This document shows positions 27,942 to 35,538 of a stretch of DNA of 64,000 nt, one piece after another. The notes beneath the pieces were generated by a model, which was given only the letters and a program-made list of their open reading frames with translations, made no database searches and was not told where the DNA came from. The first letter of the stretch is position 1, and every line of letters begins with the position of its first letter. Both the position numbers and the translations under genes were made by a program. Origin of the DNA: Leptospira idonii (GTDB taxonomy: Bacteria; Spirochaetota; Leptospiria; Leptospirales; Leptospiraceae); assembly GCF_004770995.1 (NCBI RefSeq), contig NZ_RQHW01000042.1, forward strand, positions 124,001-188,000, written 5' to 3'.

Positions 27942-28342
27942 AGTATTTCTCCTAATTTCTCGATTGTTTGCATCGAAGATAACTTAACTTAAACTTGATG
28001 AGCTACTCATCAGGATCGCAATGCTAAGAACGCAGAAATTCCATGTCTAGAATAAAAAAAATATCAGAGTAAAAAATAAATTAAGTAAGGTTGGATTTGG
28101 CACTTAACTGACATCCTATCGTCACTTAAGCTTCGCTAAAACGAATTTAGACTTTTATGATTCGGGAAAGGAGAATGATTTTCGATTTTTTGAAGAGATC
28201 TGGGTCGAAAGCGAGATTTTACTGCGCCGGATCGAAGGAGCGCCCTCGTCGACTGAGAGCCGGAAGACGCCCCTAAGGAGAAGTTTGGTAAAGAAGTTTT
28301 TTCCTTAGGGGTTCGGTTCGTTATAGGAAGGAGTTACTCTAG
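27942..28342 (+). other. 401-bp intergenic region with GC-rich structured segment and a possible small basic ORF
   Basis: The part nearest the acidic-tail gene is AT-rich and should hold its promoter. From about 28190 the sequence turns GC-rich. An ORF of 44 codons (28175-28309, plus strand) follows G-G-A-A-A-G-G-A-G-A and encodes a very Arg/Lys-rich peptide. Its end overlaps a perfect 10-bp inverted repeat, C-C-C-C-T-A-A-G-G-A at 28271-28280 and its complement at 28303-28312, with no T tract. It could be a small gene, an ncRNA or a dispersed repeat; I cannot decide. Confidence 0.4.
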
Positions 28343-29404
28343 TTAAATATCTTCTCCTTCGATTCCCGCTTTTTTCTCCAATTCTTTGATCCTTTTGATC
28401 CATTTATTGAGGTTCACTATGTTTTTGATGTTCACTCTGTATTTTTGAAATTCGGGGAATGTGAGTCCGAGATCCCATCCTACATAAACGTCTTTCGTTT
28501 TCGGAGATGTGCGAAGGGAACTTCCTCCTGCGATGATGGTTCCGTCTACAAGAGTTAGATGGTCACTGATGGCGCAGGCTCCTCCTATGATGACGTTGTT
28601 TCCTAACGTTACGCTTCCCGCCAGTCCAGATTGTCCTGCGATGATCACATGATTTCCTACGACGCAGTTGTGTGCAATGTGTACCATGTTATCGAACTTA
28701 CATCCGTTTCCGATTTTTGTGTCCGTAATGGCGCCTCTGTCGACTGTGCAGTTGGATCCTACTTCTACATCGTCTCCGATCACAACTTTACCGACTTGCG
28801 GCAGTTTGTTGTGTTTTCCGTTCGCATATACGAATCCGAATCCGTCTCCCCCGAAGGTGGAGTTTCCGAAAACTGTGAATCTTTCTCCGATCACCGTGCC
28901 GTGGTAGAATACGCAGTTCATTCCGATTCTGGCTCCGTCTCCTATGGTGACATCGTTTTCGATTTTGACTCCGTCTTCGATGATGCAGTTTTTTCCGATT
29001 TTGGAGTTCGCTCCCACTGTGACAAAATGTCCGATTTCGGTGTTTTCTCCGATTTGGGCGGTAGGATGTACCACAGAATGAGGTGAGATTTTGCCGTTCG
29101 GTTCTTTGGGAGGATTGAAATAAAGAAGCATTTTACTGAAGGCGAGTTCTACATGAGGTACCACAATCAGAGGTTTGTTTGCTGCTATGGAAGAGGAAAT
29201 TTCTTCGGAAACCAAGATCGCAGCCGCAGAGCTGGAATTTGCTTCGTTCACGAAAGCTTTGGAGGATACGAAGGAAAGATAATCTTTGTTATCTGAGGAG
29301 AGAGGGAGAACTTTATCGATTTCTACGGCTTCAGGGTGAGGGCAATTTAATAGTTTAGATCCTTCTAATAGGGATTGGATCGTTGAAAGATTCGTTCTCT
29401 TCAT
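28343..29404 (-). CDS. lpxD: UDP-3-O-acylglucosamine N-acyltransferase (LpxD-type)
   Basis: 353 residues: an N-terminal uridine-binding domain (about 1-100), then left-handed beta-helix hexapeptide repeats (about 110-310) and a C-terminal helical tail. The catalytic His lies in H-I-A-H-N (His245), followed by I-A-G-Q-S-G-L-A-G-S and a G-G-x-x-x-I-S-D-H block. It adds the N-linked hydroxyacyl chain to UDP-acyl-glucosamine in lipid A assembly. No other lipid A genes are adjacent, and leptospires are known to carry more than one LpxD-like protein, so this may be one of two paralogs. Confidence 0.92.
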   Translation of the reverse strand: MKRTNLSTIQSLLEGSKLLNCPHPEAVEIDKVLPLSSDNKDYLSFVSSKAFVNEANSSSAAAILVSEEISSSIAANKPLIVVPHVELAFSKMLLYFNPPKEPNGKISPHSVVHPTAQIGENTEIGHFVTVGANSKIGKNCIIEDGVKIENDVTIGDGARIGMNCVFYHGTVIGERFTVFGNSTFGGDGFGFVYANGKHNKLPQVGKVVIGDDVEVGSNCTVDRGAITDTKIGNGCKFDNMVHIAHNCVVGNHVIIAGQSGLAGSVTLGNNVIIGGACAISDHLTLVDGTIIAGGSSLRTSPKTKDVYVGWDLGLTFPEFQKYRVNIKNIVNLNKWIKRIKELEKKAGIEGEDI

Positions 29405-29524
29405 GGAACTTTCCTGTAGTGAAAATTATTTATTTCTACTAGGGAAAAGGATAGTGAATTTTCTGACTAACAATATTAGATATGAAAAGGGGAGGAAATG
29501 ATGTTTTTGAGAGAAAAAGAGATA

Positions 29525-29550
29525 GGAAAAGCCGCATTGGCTTGCGGCCT
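29525..29550 (-). terminator. Intrinsic terminator downstream of doxX-like gene
   Basis: On the minus strand GCCGCA (complement of 29543-29548) pairs with TGCGGC (complement of 29531-29536) around a 6-nt loop, followed by TTTTCC. It sits about 20 nt after the doxX-like stop at 29569. Confidence 0.7.
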
Positions 29551-29568
29551 TCCTAGTTCCTGGAAGTT

Positions 29569-30006
29569 TTATTTTTCCAATTTTCCTGCGAGGATATCAT
29601 CAAGAGAGAAGGAACCTGCTCCTTTTAGAATCAAAGGAATTGCTAAACCGAATGTAAGAAGGTGGAATTCGTATCCGCCTTTATCTGCGAAAAATCCGTT
29701 AGGAAGGTGAACTAGTACCGCTGCTACAAACATAGTTGCGAACACTCCGAACGCTGCTACTCTTGTGAAGAGTCCCACGATGAGTCCGATGGCTCCGAAA
29801 AATTCTGCAACGATCGCTAAAAATGCGAATACGGCCGGAATTCCCATTCCCGTCATAAAACCCATAGTTCCGTCGAAACCGTATCCGCCGAACGAACCTA
29901 GAACTTTTTGTGCTCCGTGTGGGAAGATCACAACGCCGAGTGTCACTCTCAAGATTGTGAGCGTGATGTCTTTGTTGGTAGCGATCAATTTATATAGTAA
30001 ATTCAT
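29569..30006 (-). CDS. DoxX family membrane protein
   Basis: 145 residues with four membrane helices (about 12-32, 50-70, 75-95 and 105-125). The R-V-T-L-G-V-V-I-F-P-H-G-A-Q-K start and the G-G-Y-G-F-D-G-T-M-G-F block are DoxX signatures. DoxX proteins are often induced by quinones and thiol-reactive electrophiles; in Bacillus the relative MhqP belongs to the MhqR regulon with extradiol dioxygenases. Its promoter (TTGACC with a site overlapping the -10) carries an 18-bp element that is repeated exactly, inverted, in front of the neighbouring dioxygenase gene. Confidence 0.92.
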   Translation of the reverse strand: MNLLYKLIATNKDITLTILRVTLGVVIFPHGAQKVLGSFGGYGFDGTMGFMTGMGIPAVFAFLAIVAEFFGAIGLIVGLFTRVAAFGVFATMFVAAVLVHLPNGFFADKGGYEFHLLTFGLAIPLILKGAGSFSLDDILAGKLEK

Positions 30007-30027
30007 TTTGAACCTCTTATTGCTAAG

Positions 30028-30045
30028 TAATTTAATATCAAACTA
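30028..30045 (-). promoter_or_regulatory. Operator-like 18-bp element, doxX copy
   Basis: Read on the minus strand the site is TAGTTTGATATTAAATTA. It is an imperfect palindrome (14 of 18 positions match its own reverse complement) and begins 18 nt after a TTGACC -35-like hexamer (30064-30069), so it covers the -10 region. The identical 18-mer recurs at 30994-31011 in the other orientation. A MarR/MhqR-type repressor is the simplest reading. Confidence 0.6.
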
Positions 30046-30090
30046 ATTTTAGACCCCCGAATCGGTCAATGAAAAAATCTATTTTTTTCA

Positions 30091-30963
30091 TCAGCCGAAT
30101 CGGAACGAGGTCATTGCCAAAGACCCCATGACTTCTTTGTCATTGAAGATTTCTATCCGATCTTTTTCTTCCTGCAAGCCTAATGTATAGAGCAGTGGAA
30201 GATAATGTTCCGGCGTAGGGATAGCCAGATCGAATGCTTTTCCTTGGCTTTTGAATTTGATCAGTTCGTCATGGCGTCCGTTTTGCACCCATTGTTTGAT
30301 TTTGGTGTTTGCTTCTATGGCCCAATCGAATCCGTAGCTGGGTTCGTGCACTTTGTTCCAATCCACCAAACGTAAGTTATGGATGGTGTTCCCGCTTCCT
30401 ACGATCAATACTCCTTTTTTTCGTAAGGCTCTCAGTTCTTTAGCCAGTTCATAATGATATTCCGGTTTTTGGTTGTGATTTAGGCTCAACTGCAGAACGG
30501 GAACATCTGCTTTAGGAAACACATGTTTCAATACGCTCCAGGTTCCGTGATCAAGTCCCCAATCTTCGTCTAATCCAAGTTGTGTGTATTTGAAGCCTTT
30601 TTGGATTTCTTTCGCCAAAGAAGGGTTTCCTGGCGCTGGATATTGCACATCGAACAATGCTTTTGGAAAACCGCCAAAGTCATGTATGGTGGGAGGTTTG
30701 GGCATTGCAGTGATGAATGTTCCTCTTGTTTCCCAATGCGCGGATATACATAAGATTGCTGTCGGTTTGGGTAGAGACTTGCCTATGGATTGCCAAGTTT
30801 TGGAGAATTGATTTTCTTCGATTGCGTTCATTGGGCTTCCGTGGCCGAAGAAAAATACCGGCATTATTTCCCCTTGAGAACGGGCTTCTGTTTCTTCCTG
30901 ATTCATAAATCCTCCTGTGATAGAAAGAAGAGCCATCAGCTTTAAAAACTCTTTTCTTTTCAA
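30091..30963 (-). CDS. Class III extradiol (4,5-DOPA type) ring-cleavage dioxygenase
   Basis: 290 residues of the LigB/DODA family (YgiD-like). Metal-binding His residues are visible: His41 in F-F-G-H-G-S-P-M, His76 in S-A-H-W-E, and His94 in I-H-D-F-G-G-F-P. A Lys/Arg-rich leader with a hydrophobic stretch (M-K-R-K-E-F-L-K-L-M) suggests export, unusual for this family. It opens catechol-type rings with non-haem iron. With the doxX-like gene downstream and a shared operator, a role in detoxifying catechols or quinones is likely. Confidence 0.9.
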   Translation of the reverse strand: MKRKEFLKLMALLSITGGFMNQEETEARSQGEIMPVFFFGHGSPMNAIEENQFSKTWQSIGKSLPKPTAILCISAHWETRGTFITAMPKPPTIHDFGGFPKALFDVQYPAPGNPSLAKEIQKGFKYTQLGLDEDWGLDHGTWSVLKHVFPKADVPVLQLSLNHNQKPEYHYELAKELRALRKKGVLIVGSGNTIHNLRLVDWNKVHEPSYGFDWAIEANTKIKQWVQNGRHDELIKFKSQGKAFDLAIPTPEHYLPLLYTLGLQEEKDRIEIFNDKEVMGSLAMTSFRFG

Positions 30964-30993
30964 ACGATCGGCCTCTAATCATTAGACGTATAA

Positions 30994-31011
30994 TAGTTTG
31001 ATATTAAATTA
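30994..31011 (-). promoter_or_regulatory. Operator-like 18-bp element, dioxygenase copy
   Basis: The plus-strand sequence is TAGTTTGATATTAAATTA, identical to the reverse complement of the doxX copy. On the minus strand it starts 13 nt after TTGACT (31025-31030) and contains a TAATAT -10-like hexamer at 18-nt spacing, so a bound protein would block the dioxygenase promoter. Confidence 0.6.
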
Positions 31012-31078
31012 ATTTGAACCGAAGAGTCAATTCGAAAAAAGGAAACAATCCTTCAAACTTAGGGTGTGCGAAAGGAAA

Positions 31079-31717
31079 TTACTTTTCGTAAGTGAGGAAG
31101 ATTTCGTTTCCTTTTGTGACGGAATTGACCAGCTTCCAAGAGTTTTTATCGAATTCGGGGAGTTCTTCCGTATGATTGGCGATTCCTGGAAGTCCGTTTT
31201 TGCCTATGATGTAGGGAACGACTGTGATGTAGATTCGATCTACCAAATCCCCTGCCAGAAAGGAAAAATTGAGTTTCGGTCCCCCTTCCAGAAGCACGTT
31301 TTGATAGCCTTTTCTTTTGAGGATCCCTGTGACTTTTTTGGGTTCGATGTCGTCCGCATCCAATGCGAAGATTTCCGCTCTGTTTTCGAGAGAGGTTTTG
31401 ATTTCTTTCAGATTTGTTTTTGTGCAGATGACCAAGGGAATGTGGTCGGATTCTTCAAATACATGTTTGTCGATCGGGATCGTTCCTTTGCGGATGAGGA
31501 TGACCGGTCTGGGATTGAGTGCGTTGGAAAAAGCTCGGATTTTTACGATGGGGTTGTCGTTGATAATCGAGTTTTTCCCCAAAATGATCGCATCGGATTG
31601 GGATCTGTAGACATCCATTTGCTGTTTGTCTTCTTTCGAAGTGAGTCCATACCAGCGGCCGTCCGGGCGAACCACTTTTCCATCCAGGGTCATGGCCATA
31701 TTGATCGATAGCTTCAT
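31079..31717 (-). CDS. RibD C-terminal / dihydrofolate reductase-like protein
   Basis: 212 residues from ATG 31717. Motifs of the RibD reductase domain are present: M-A-M-T-L-D-G-K-V near residue 7, S-D-A-I-I-L-G-K-N-S near 40, and L-L-E-G-G-P-K-L-N near 140. The fold binds NADPH and reduces a pterin- or pyrimidine-like substrate. Stand-alone members are not always part of riboflavin synthesis, and no rib genes are adjacent. The start overlaps the end of the BFD-like ferredoxin gene by 4 nt (ATGA). The frame is open further upstream to 31792, but that would lie inside the ferredoxin gene. Confidence 0.85.
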   Translation of the reverse strand: MKLSINMAMTLDGKVVRPDGRWYGLTSKEDKQQMDVYRSQSDAIILGKNSIINDNPIVKIRAFSNALNPRPVILIRKGTIPIDKHVFEESDHIPLVICTKTNLKEIKTSLENRAEIFALDADDIEPKKVTGILKRKGYQNVLLEGGPKLNFSFLAGDLVDRIYITVVPYIIGKNGLPGIANHTEELPEFDKNSWKLVNSVTKGNEIFLTYEK

Positions 31718-31938
31718 TGTGCCTTCCTTTCGGCAAGATTTTGCAATTCCCGCTGGAGGATATGGTAGACTTGAACTGCGCAGGTACCACACCCAGTAGA
31801 GGCTCTTGTTTTTTCCCTTAACTCTTCAATGGTATGCGCTCCCTCTCGGATGGCGTCTACCAATTCTTTTTCGGTCACCATTTTACAAAGGCAGACCCTT
31901 TTGGGCCGCATGAGAGAATTTAAATCGAATCCTTCCAT
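31714..31938 (-). CDS. BFD-like [2Fe-2S]-binding protein
   Basis: Only 74 residues. Four Cys in the BFD arrangement, C16-x-C18 and C50-x-x-C53, bind a [2Fe-2S] cluster; the surrounding helices (T-E-K-E-L-V-D-A-I-R-E-G and T-G-C-G-T-C) match the bacterioferritin-associated ferredoxin fold. In the cell such domains pass electrons, classically to release iron from bacterioferritin. It is translationally coupled to the RibD-like reductase downstream, so it may serve as that enzyme's electron partner or sensor; this is inference. A non-BFD lysine-rich N-terminus of about 14 residues precedes the first Cys. Confidence 0.85.
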   Translation of the reverse strand: MEGFDLNSLMRPKRVCLCKMVTEKELVDAIREGAHTIEELREKTRASTGCGTCAVQVYHILQRELQNLAERKAQ

Positions 31939-32022
31939 GTGTTAGCACTAATCATTTGACAGATTTCGGAAAGGGAAGGAAACTCTTTAATTACTTTAGA
32001 TAAGGAAAATTCCGAAAACTTT

Positions 32023-33372
32023 ATGGCAAATGATCTAAATCCTAAAAAGAAAATCGCTAGGAAGAGAGAGCTCTTCGGCTGGTGTATGTTCGATTTTGCG
32101 AACTCTTCGTACACTACCGTAATCATCAGTGTCATTTATTGTGACATCTTTACGAAATTAGTCGTTCCTTCCGACCCGAACTCATCGAATCCGTTTCAAT
32201 TCGGGAATTCGCTTTGGGCTTGGTCGCTTGCCATTTCCTATTTTGCAGTGGTAATTACCGGCCCCCTTTTCGGCGCCATTACCGATTACTCCGCTACCAA
32301 AAAACTATTTTTGTTTTTGAGTTATATCGGATGTGTCATCGCCACATTTGCGTTATATTATGTATCTCCTGGAATGATTTGGGTAGGATTCACACTCATC
32401 GCCATTTCCAATTTTTTCTTCGCTTCCGGAGAAAACTTCGCGTCCAGCTTCCTTCCTTCCTTGGGCGATAAAGACGATTTAGGTAAGATCTCAGGGTATG
32501 CCTGGGGGATCGGTTATATCGGAGGGATTGCTTCCGTCGCTCTTGCGGACACATTAGGAGATCAAGTAGTTGAAAATTACGAATCCCTTCGTTTGGTCGG
32601 TCCTTATACTGCGATTTTTTTCCTAGTGGCGGGGATTCCCACATTCCTGTTTTTGAAAGAACCTAAGTTAGGTGATAATGTTCCTCCTAAAGTCAATTAT
32701 TTGGAAATAGGTGTGAAACGTGTCGTCAATACCTTGAGAGATGCGTTTAAGTTTAGAGACCTCGCTATCTTTTTGTTTTCCCTTTTCTTCTCTATGGCGG
32801 CTCTTGCCATCGTCATTTCCTTCGCTTTTATTTACGGATCACAAGAGGTCAACATAGGTAAGGAACATAGAACTGCCATGTTTATCTTCATTCAGGTTTC
32901 CGCTGCCGTAGGAGCTTTGGCTTTCGGGGTTCTGCAGGACATCATCGGTGCTAAAAAGACTTTCAACTTAACTCTCGTTTTGTGGTTGGTCGTTTGCGGA
33001 CTCATCTACTTCGTAAAAGATCTGACAGGTTTTTTGAATTCCACTTTGGGAACCCAATGGACCGTGCAATGGGTGTTCGTATGTATCTCTTCTCTTGCGG
33101 GAATGGGACTAGGTTCCACTCAATCCGCCTCCAGAGCTCTTGTGGGAATTTTTTCTCCCGAATCCAAATCGGGTGAGTTCTTCGGAATGTGGGGGTTTTC
33201 AGGGAAGTTTGCAGCAGGTTTAGGTCTGTTCCTTTTCGGATACATCCAAACCTTGGTTACTTTGAGAAACGCATTTTTAGTAGTCGCTTTGTTTTATCTC
33301 ATATCTTTGTTGATTAATTTTTTTGTGGATGAAGATAGAGGAGTGGAAGTCGCTAAGAACTTCAAAGAGTAA
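32023..33372 (+). CDS. UMF1/Atg22-family MFS transporter
   Basis: 449 residues with twelve predicted membrane helices. The N-terminal G-W-C-M-F-D-F-A-N-S-S-Y (about 20-31), the F-F-A-S-G-E-N-F-A-S-S-F-L-P segment and the G-Y-A-W-G-I-G-Y-I-G-G block are characteristic of the UMF1 family, related to the yeast vacuolar effluxer Atg22. It is likely a metabolite or amino acid exporter. It is divergent from the BFD-like gene (84-bp gap) and is followed 9 nt later by a small hypothetical gene. Confidence 0.9.
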   Translation: MANDLNPKKKIARKRELFGWCMFDFANSSYTTVIISVIYCDIFTKLVVPSDPNSSNPFQFGNSLWAWSLAISYFAVVITGPLFGAITDYSATKKLFLFLSYIGCVIATFALYYVSPGMIWVGFTLIAISNFFFASGENFASSFLPSLGDKDDLGKISGYAWGIGYIGGIASVALADTLGDQVVENYESLRLVGPYTAIFFLVAGIPTFLFLKEPKLGDNVPPKVNYLEIGVKRVVNTLRDAFKFRDLAIFLFSLFFSMAALAIVISFAFIYGSQEVNIGKEHRTAMFIFIQVSAAVGALAFGVLQDIIGAKKTFNLTLVLWLVVCGLIYFVKDLTGFLNSTLGTQWTVQWVFVCISSLAGMGLGSTQSASRALVGIFSPESKSGEFFGMWGFSGKFAAGLGLFLFGYIQTLVTLRNAFLVVALFYLISLLINFFVDEDRGVEVAKNFKE

Positions 33373-33381
33373 ATACCCGAA

Positions 33382-33606
33382 ATGGTTGTCGAAACAGAAG
33401 ACGATTTTGAACTTCACCAAAGCCAGAGAAAACTGGCTTTGGCTACGATTGATGAATTGATGCAGACCAAATTGGATTTGCTGGATGCGGATAAAAACGT
33501 ACCCAGCTTTATCAATAATGCGATTTCTTATTTGAAGCGTAAATACGTTACGGAAGAACAAACCATCTCTCAATTACTCATCAAGAGACAGCAGCAAAGT
33601 CTTTAG
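33382..33606 (+). CDS. Small helical hypothetical protein
   Basis: 74 residues, soluble, mainly helical, with an acidic N-terminus and a Lys/Gln-rich C-terminus. No signal peptide. It follows the transporter by 9 nt and ends 1 nt before the convergent exported-protein gene. No family is recognised. The continuous frame and tight packing argue for a real gene. Confidence 0.65.
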   Translation: MVVETEDDFELHQSQRKLALATIDELMQTKLDLLDADKNVPSFINNAISYLKRKYVTEEQTISQLLIKRQQQSL

Positions 33607-33607
33607 T

Positions 33608-34423
33608 TTAGTTGTAATCCAACACCTTAGTGATCAATTGTTTTTGATCCAATTCCATATTTCTTAGTTTGAATGCAGTGTGTTTGCTCGCCTTACGAAG
33701 CATCTTTTTATAAGTCAACATAATGTGTTTTTGTTTGTCGTAAGGAAGAGGGTCTTTCTCATCATTTAACACCATAGTGATGTTCGCCGCATCTTTTTGA
33801 ACCGGCTCGTTCGGCCAAATGGTATCGGAACTCAAAGCTTGGAAATACTCCAATTGGATGTCCGAGTTCGTATCCAATTTAGCTTCTCCTTTTTCGTCCT
33901 TGTCCACTCCTTGTTGTCTGGGAGTAGGGTTGATGAGTCTTCTCATCTCTTTCACATAGATGGTTCCGTCCGCATTCACTCTTCTAAAAGCAAGAATGAT
34001 TCTGTCGAGATCCGTGAAATCTTTGTTCGGGTAAATGAATGCAGTTCCGTCATAGAGATAAACTTTCGGCCAATCGATATAAGATTGTCCTTGAGGAAGT
34101 TTGATTTCCAGATACAGTTTCCCGTCCTTATCCGTTTTATAAAGATCGTCCAGTTTTTGAGGAGTTTGTGCCAAATACTGAGCGGCTGTTTTATCTACGC
34201 CTAAGTCTTGTAACTTTTTCATCTTTTTGAGATGTTCCGCAATGGTGCCGTGAAGTGTGTCGATCTCATTGTCTCCGAAACCAGCTGCTCTAGTTGCATC
34301 GATTTGTTTTTGAGATTCTCTGTCTTTTAAGGTCAAAGAAGCAGGTCTTTCTGCGTAAAGCGCTACGCTGCAGACAAAAAGCAAAACGGATGAAATGGAA
34401 GAAATACCAAAACGATGAATCAT
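33608..34423 (-). CDS. Exported hypothetical protein
   Basis: 271 residues with a signal peptide (cleavage after A-L-Y-A, near residue 24). The mature part is charged, beginning with a helical stretch (about 40-110) followed by a beta-rich domain with Y-I-D-W-P-K-V-Y-L-Y-D-G-T near 125. No lipobox, no membrane anchor and no recognised domain. It stands alone between two operons with its own upstream region, so it may be well expressed. A role in the periplasm is likely; nothing more specific can be said. Confidence 0.72.
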   Translation of the reverse strand: MIHRFGISSISSVLLFVCSVALYAERPASLTLKDRESQKQIDATRAAGFGDNEIDTLHGTIAEHLKKMKKLQDLGVDKTAAQYLAQTPQKLDDLYKTDKDGKLYLEIKLPQGQSYIDWPKVYLYDGTAFIYPNKDFTDLDRIILAFRRVNADGTIYVKEMRRLINPTPRQQGVDKDEKGEAKLDTNSDIQLEYFQALSSDTIWPNEPVQKDAANITMVLNDEKDPLPYDKQKHIMLTYKKMLRKASKHTAFKLRNMELDQKQLITKVLDYN

Positions 34424-34491
34424 GACGTACCTCGGGTCTACTGTCCTTTATAGTATCGAATTCTATCCTGTCGATTCTTGAATGAAGAAAC

Positions 34492-35538
34492 TTAGAATTT
34501 TCTTTGGCTGAAAAAAGCCAAAACGGTTCTGTGAAAGTCCGATTCCGCTTCTTTGGCAGCTGGAATCAGCCCTGTCATCTGGATGTATCCGTGAATGAGG
34601 TCTGGAAAATGCCTGTGCTGCACTTTGACCCCTGCGGTTTCCAAAAGATGGGAATAACGATCTCCTTCTTCCTGCAAAGGATCGAATCCTGCCGTTGAGA
34701 CATAAGCGGGAGGAAGTCCCTTTAACTCTTTCGACTCTGCAAGTAGGGGAGAATTGAAGATCGATTTACGATCCGATGCATTCGGAGTGAAATTATGGAT
34801 GAACCAGCGGAGTGTGGCAGCGGTTAAAACGAATTTTTCTCCGAAGTTTTTGTAGGATTCGGATTCTCGTGAAATATCTGTTACAGGATAAAGAAGAGCC
34901 TGAAAGACGGGAAGAGGTTGTTTTTCCCTTTTGGCACGGATGCATACGGAAGTGGCAAGAAGCCCTCCCGCACTGTCGCCCGCCACAGCGATCGCATTGG
35001 GAGAACCTCCGAAAAGATAAGCGCTGCTTCTTACGTATTGGTATGCTAAAAAGGCATCATCCAAAGCGGCAGGATAAGGATGTTCCGGAGCCAAACGATA
35101 GTCTACCGAAACGACGATGACTTTTGCATAATAGGCGAGCCTTCTGCATGCCGCATCGTGGGTTTCCAAAGATCCGATCGTGAGACCGCCTCCGTGAAAA
35201 TAAATGACAATCGGAAGATTTCCTTTTTGAGGGTGCGCATTGTACAAGCGGATCGGAATGAAAGAAGCGCTGGGAGTAGGAATGAGTTTGTCTTCTATAT
35301 GGGAAACTGCGATGGCAGGTTCGTCGAATACTTTGATGTTTTCTTGGTAGAGTTTTCTGGCTTTTGTAGGAGGAAGAGTTTCTAGTTTAGGGAGAAGTTT
35401 GGCGAAATTGCAGGCGAGAAGACATTGAGGATTGATCTTCTGTGTGCCGTCTTCTTCTTTTTCTCCGAAAATGGAATGAATCCAGTTTTCAGGAATGGAA
35501 AATGCGAACTTTGCGATGGAGCGTTTAATACCTAACAT
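34492..35538 (-). CDS. Alpha/beta hydrolase (hormone-sensitive lipase family)
   Basis: 348 residues with the family oxyanion motif H-G-G-G (115-118), nucleophile Ser189 in G-D-S-A-G-G, and the likely acid/base pair Asp286 (G-F-D-P-L) and His316 (L-I-H-G-Y). It hydrolyses short- to medium-chain esters. No signal peptide. Its ATG overlaps the DUF2779 stop by 7 nt, making it the third gene of a coupled operon with a WYL regulator and a nuclease-like protein, which is an odd partner for an esterase. Confidence 0.92.
   Translation of the reverse strand: MLGIKRSIAKFAFSIPENWIHSIFGEKEEDGTQKINPQCLLACNFAKLLPKLETLPPTKARKLYQENIKVFDEPAIAVSHIEDKLIPTPSASFIPIRLYNAHPQKGNLPIVIYFHGGGLTIGSLETHDAACRRLAYYAKVIVVSVDYRLAPEHPYPAALDDAFLAYQYVRSSAYLFGGSPNAIAVAGDSAGGLLATSVCIRAKREKQPLPVFQALLYPVTDISRESESYKNFGEKFVLTAATLRWFIHNFTPNASDRKSIFNSPLLAESKELKGLPPAYVSTAGFDPLQEEGDRYSHLLETAGVKVQHRHFPDLIHGYIQMTGLIPAAKEAESDFHRTVLAFFSQRKF

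Noticed and set aside
28631..29086. Long plus-strand ORF opposite lpxD
   Set aside because: It is a repetitive shadow of hexapeptide-repeat codons; the minus frame has clear LpxD motifs.
29498..29710. Plus-strand ORF of 70 codons antisense to the doxX-like gene end
   Set aside because: It overlaps the doxX terminator and coding region and has no family resemblance or ribosome site.
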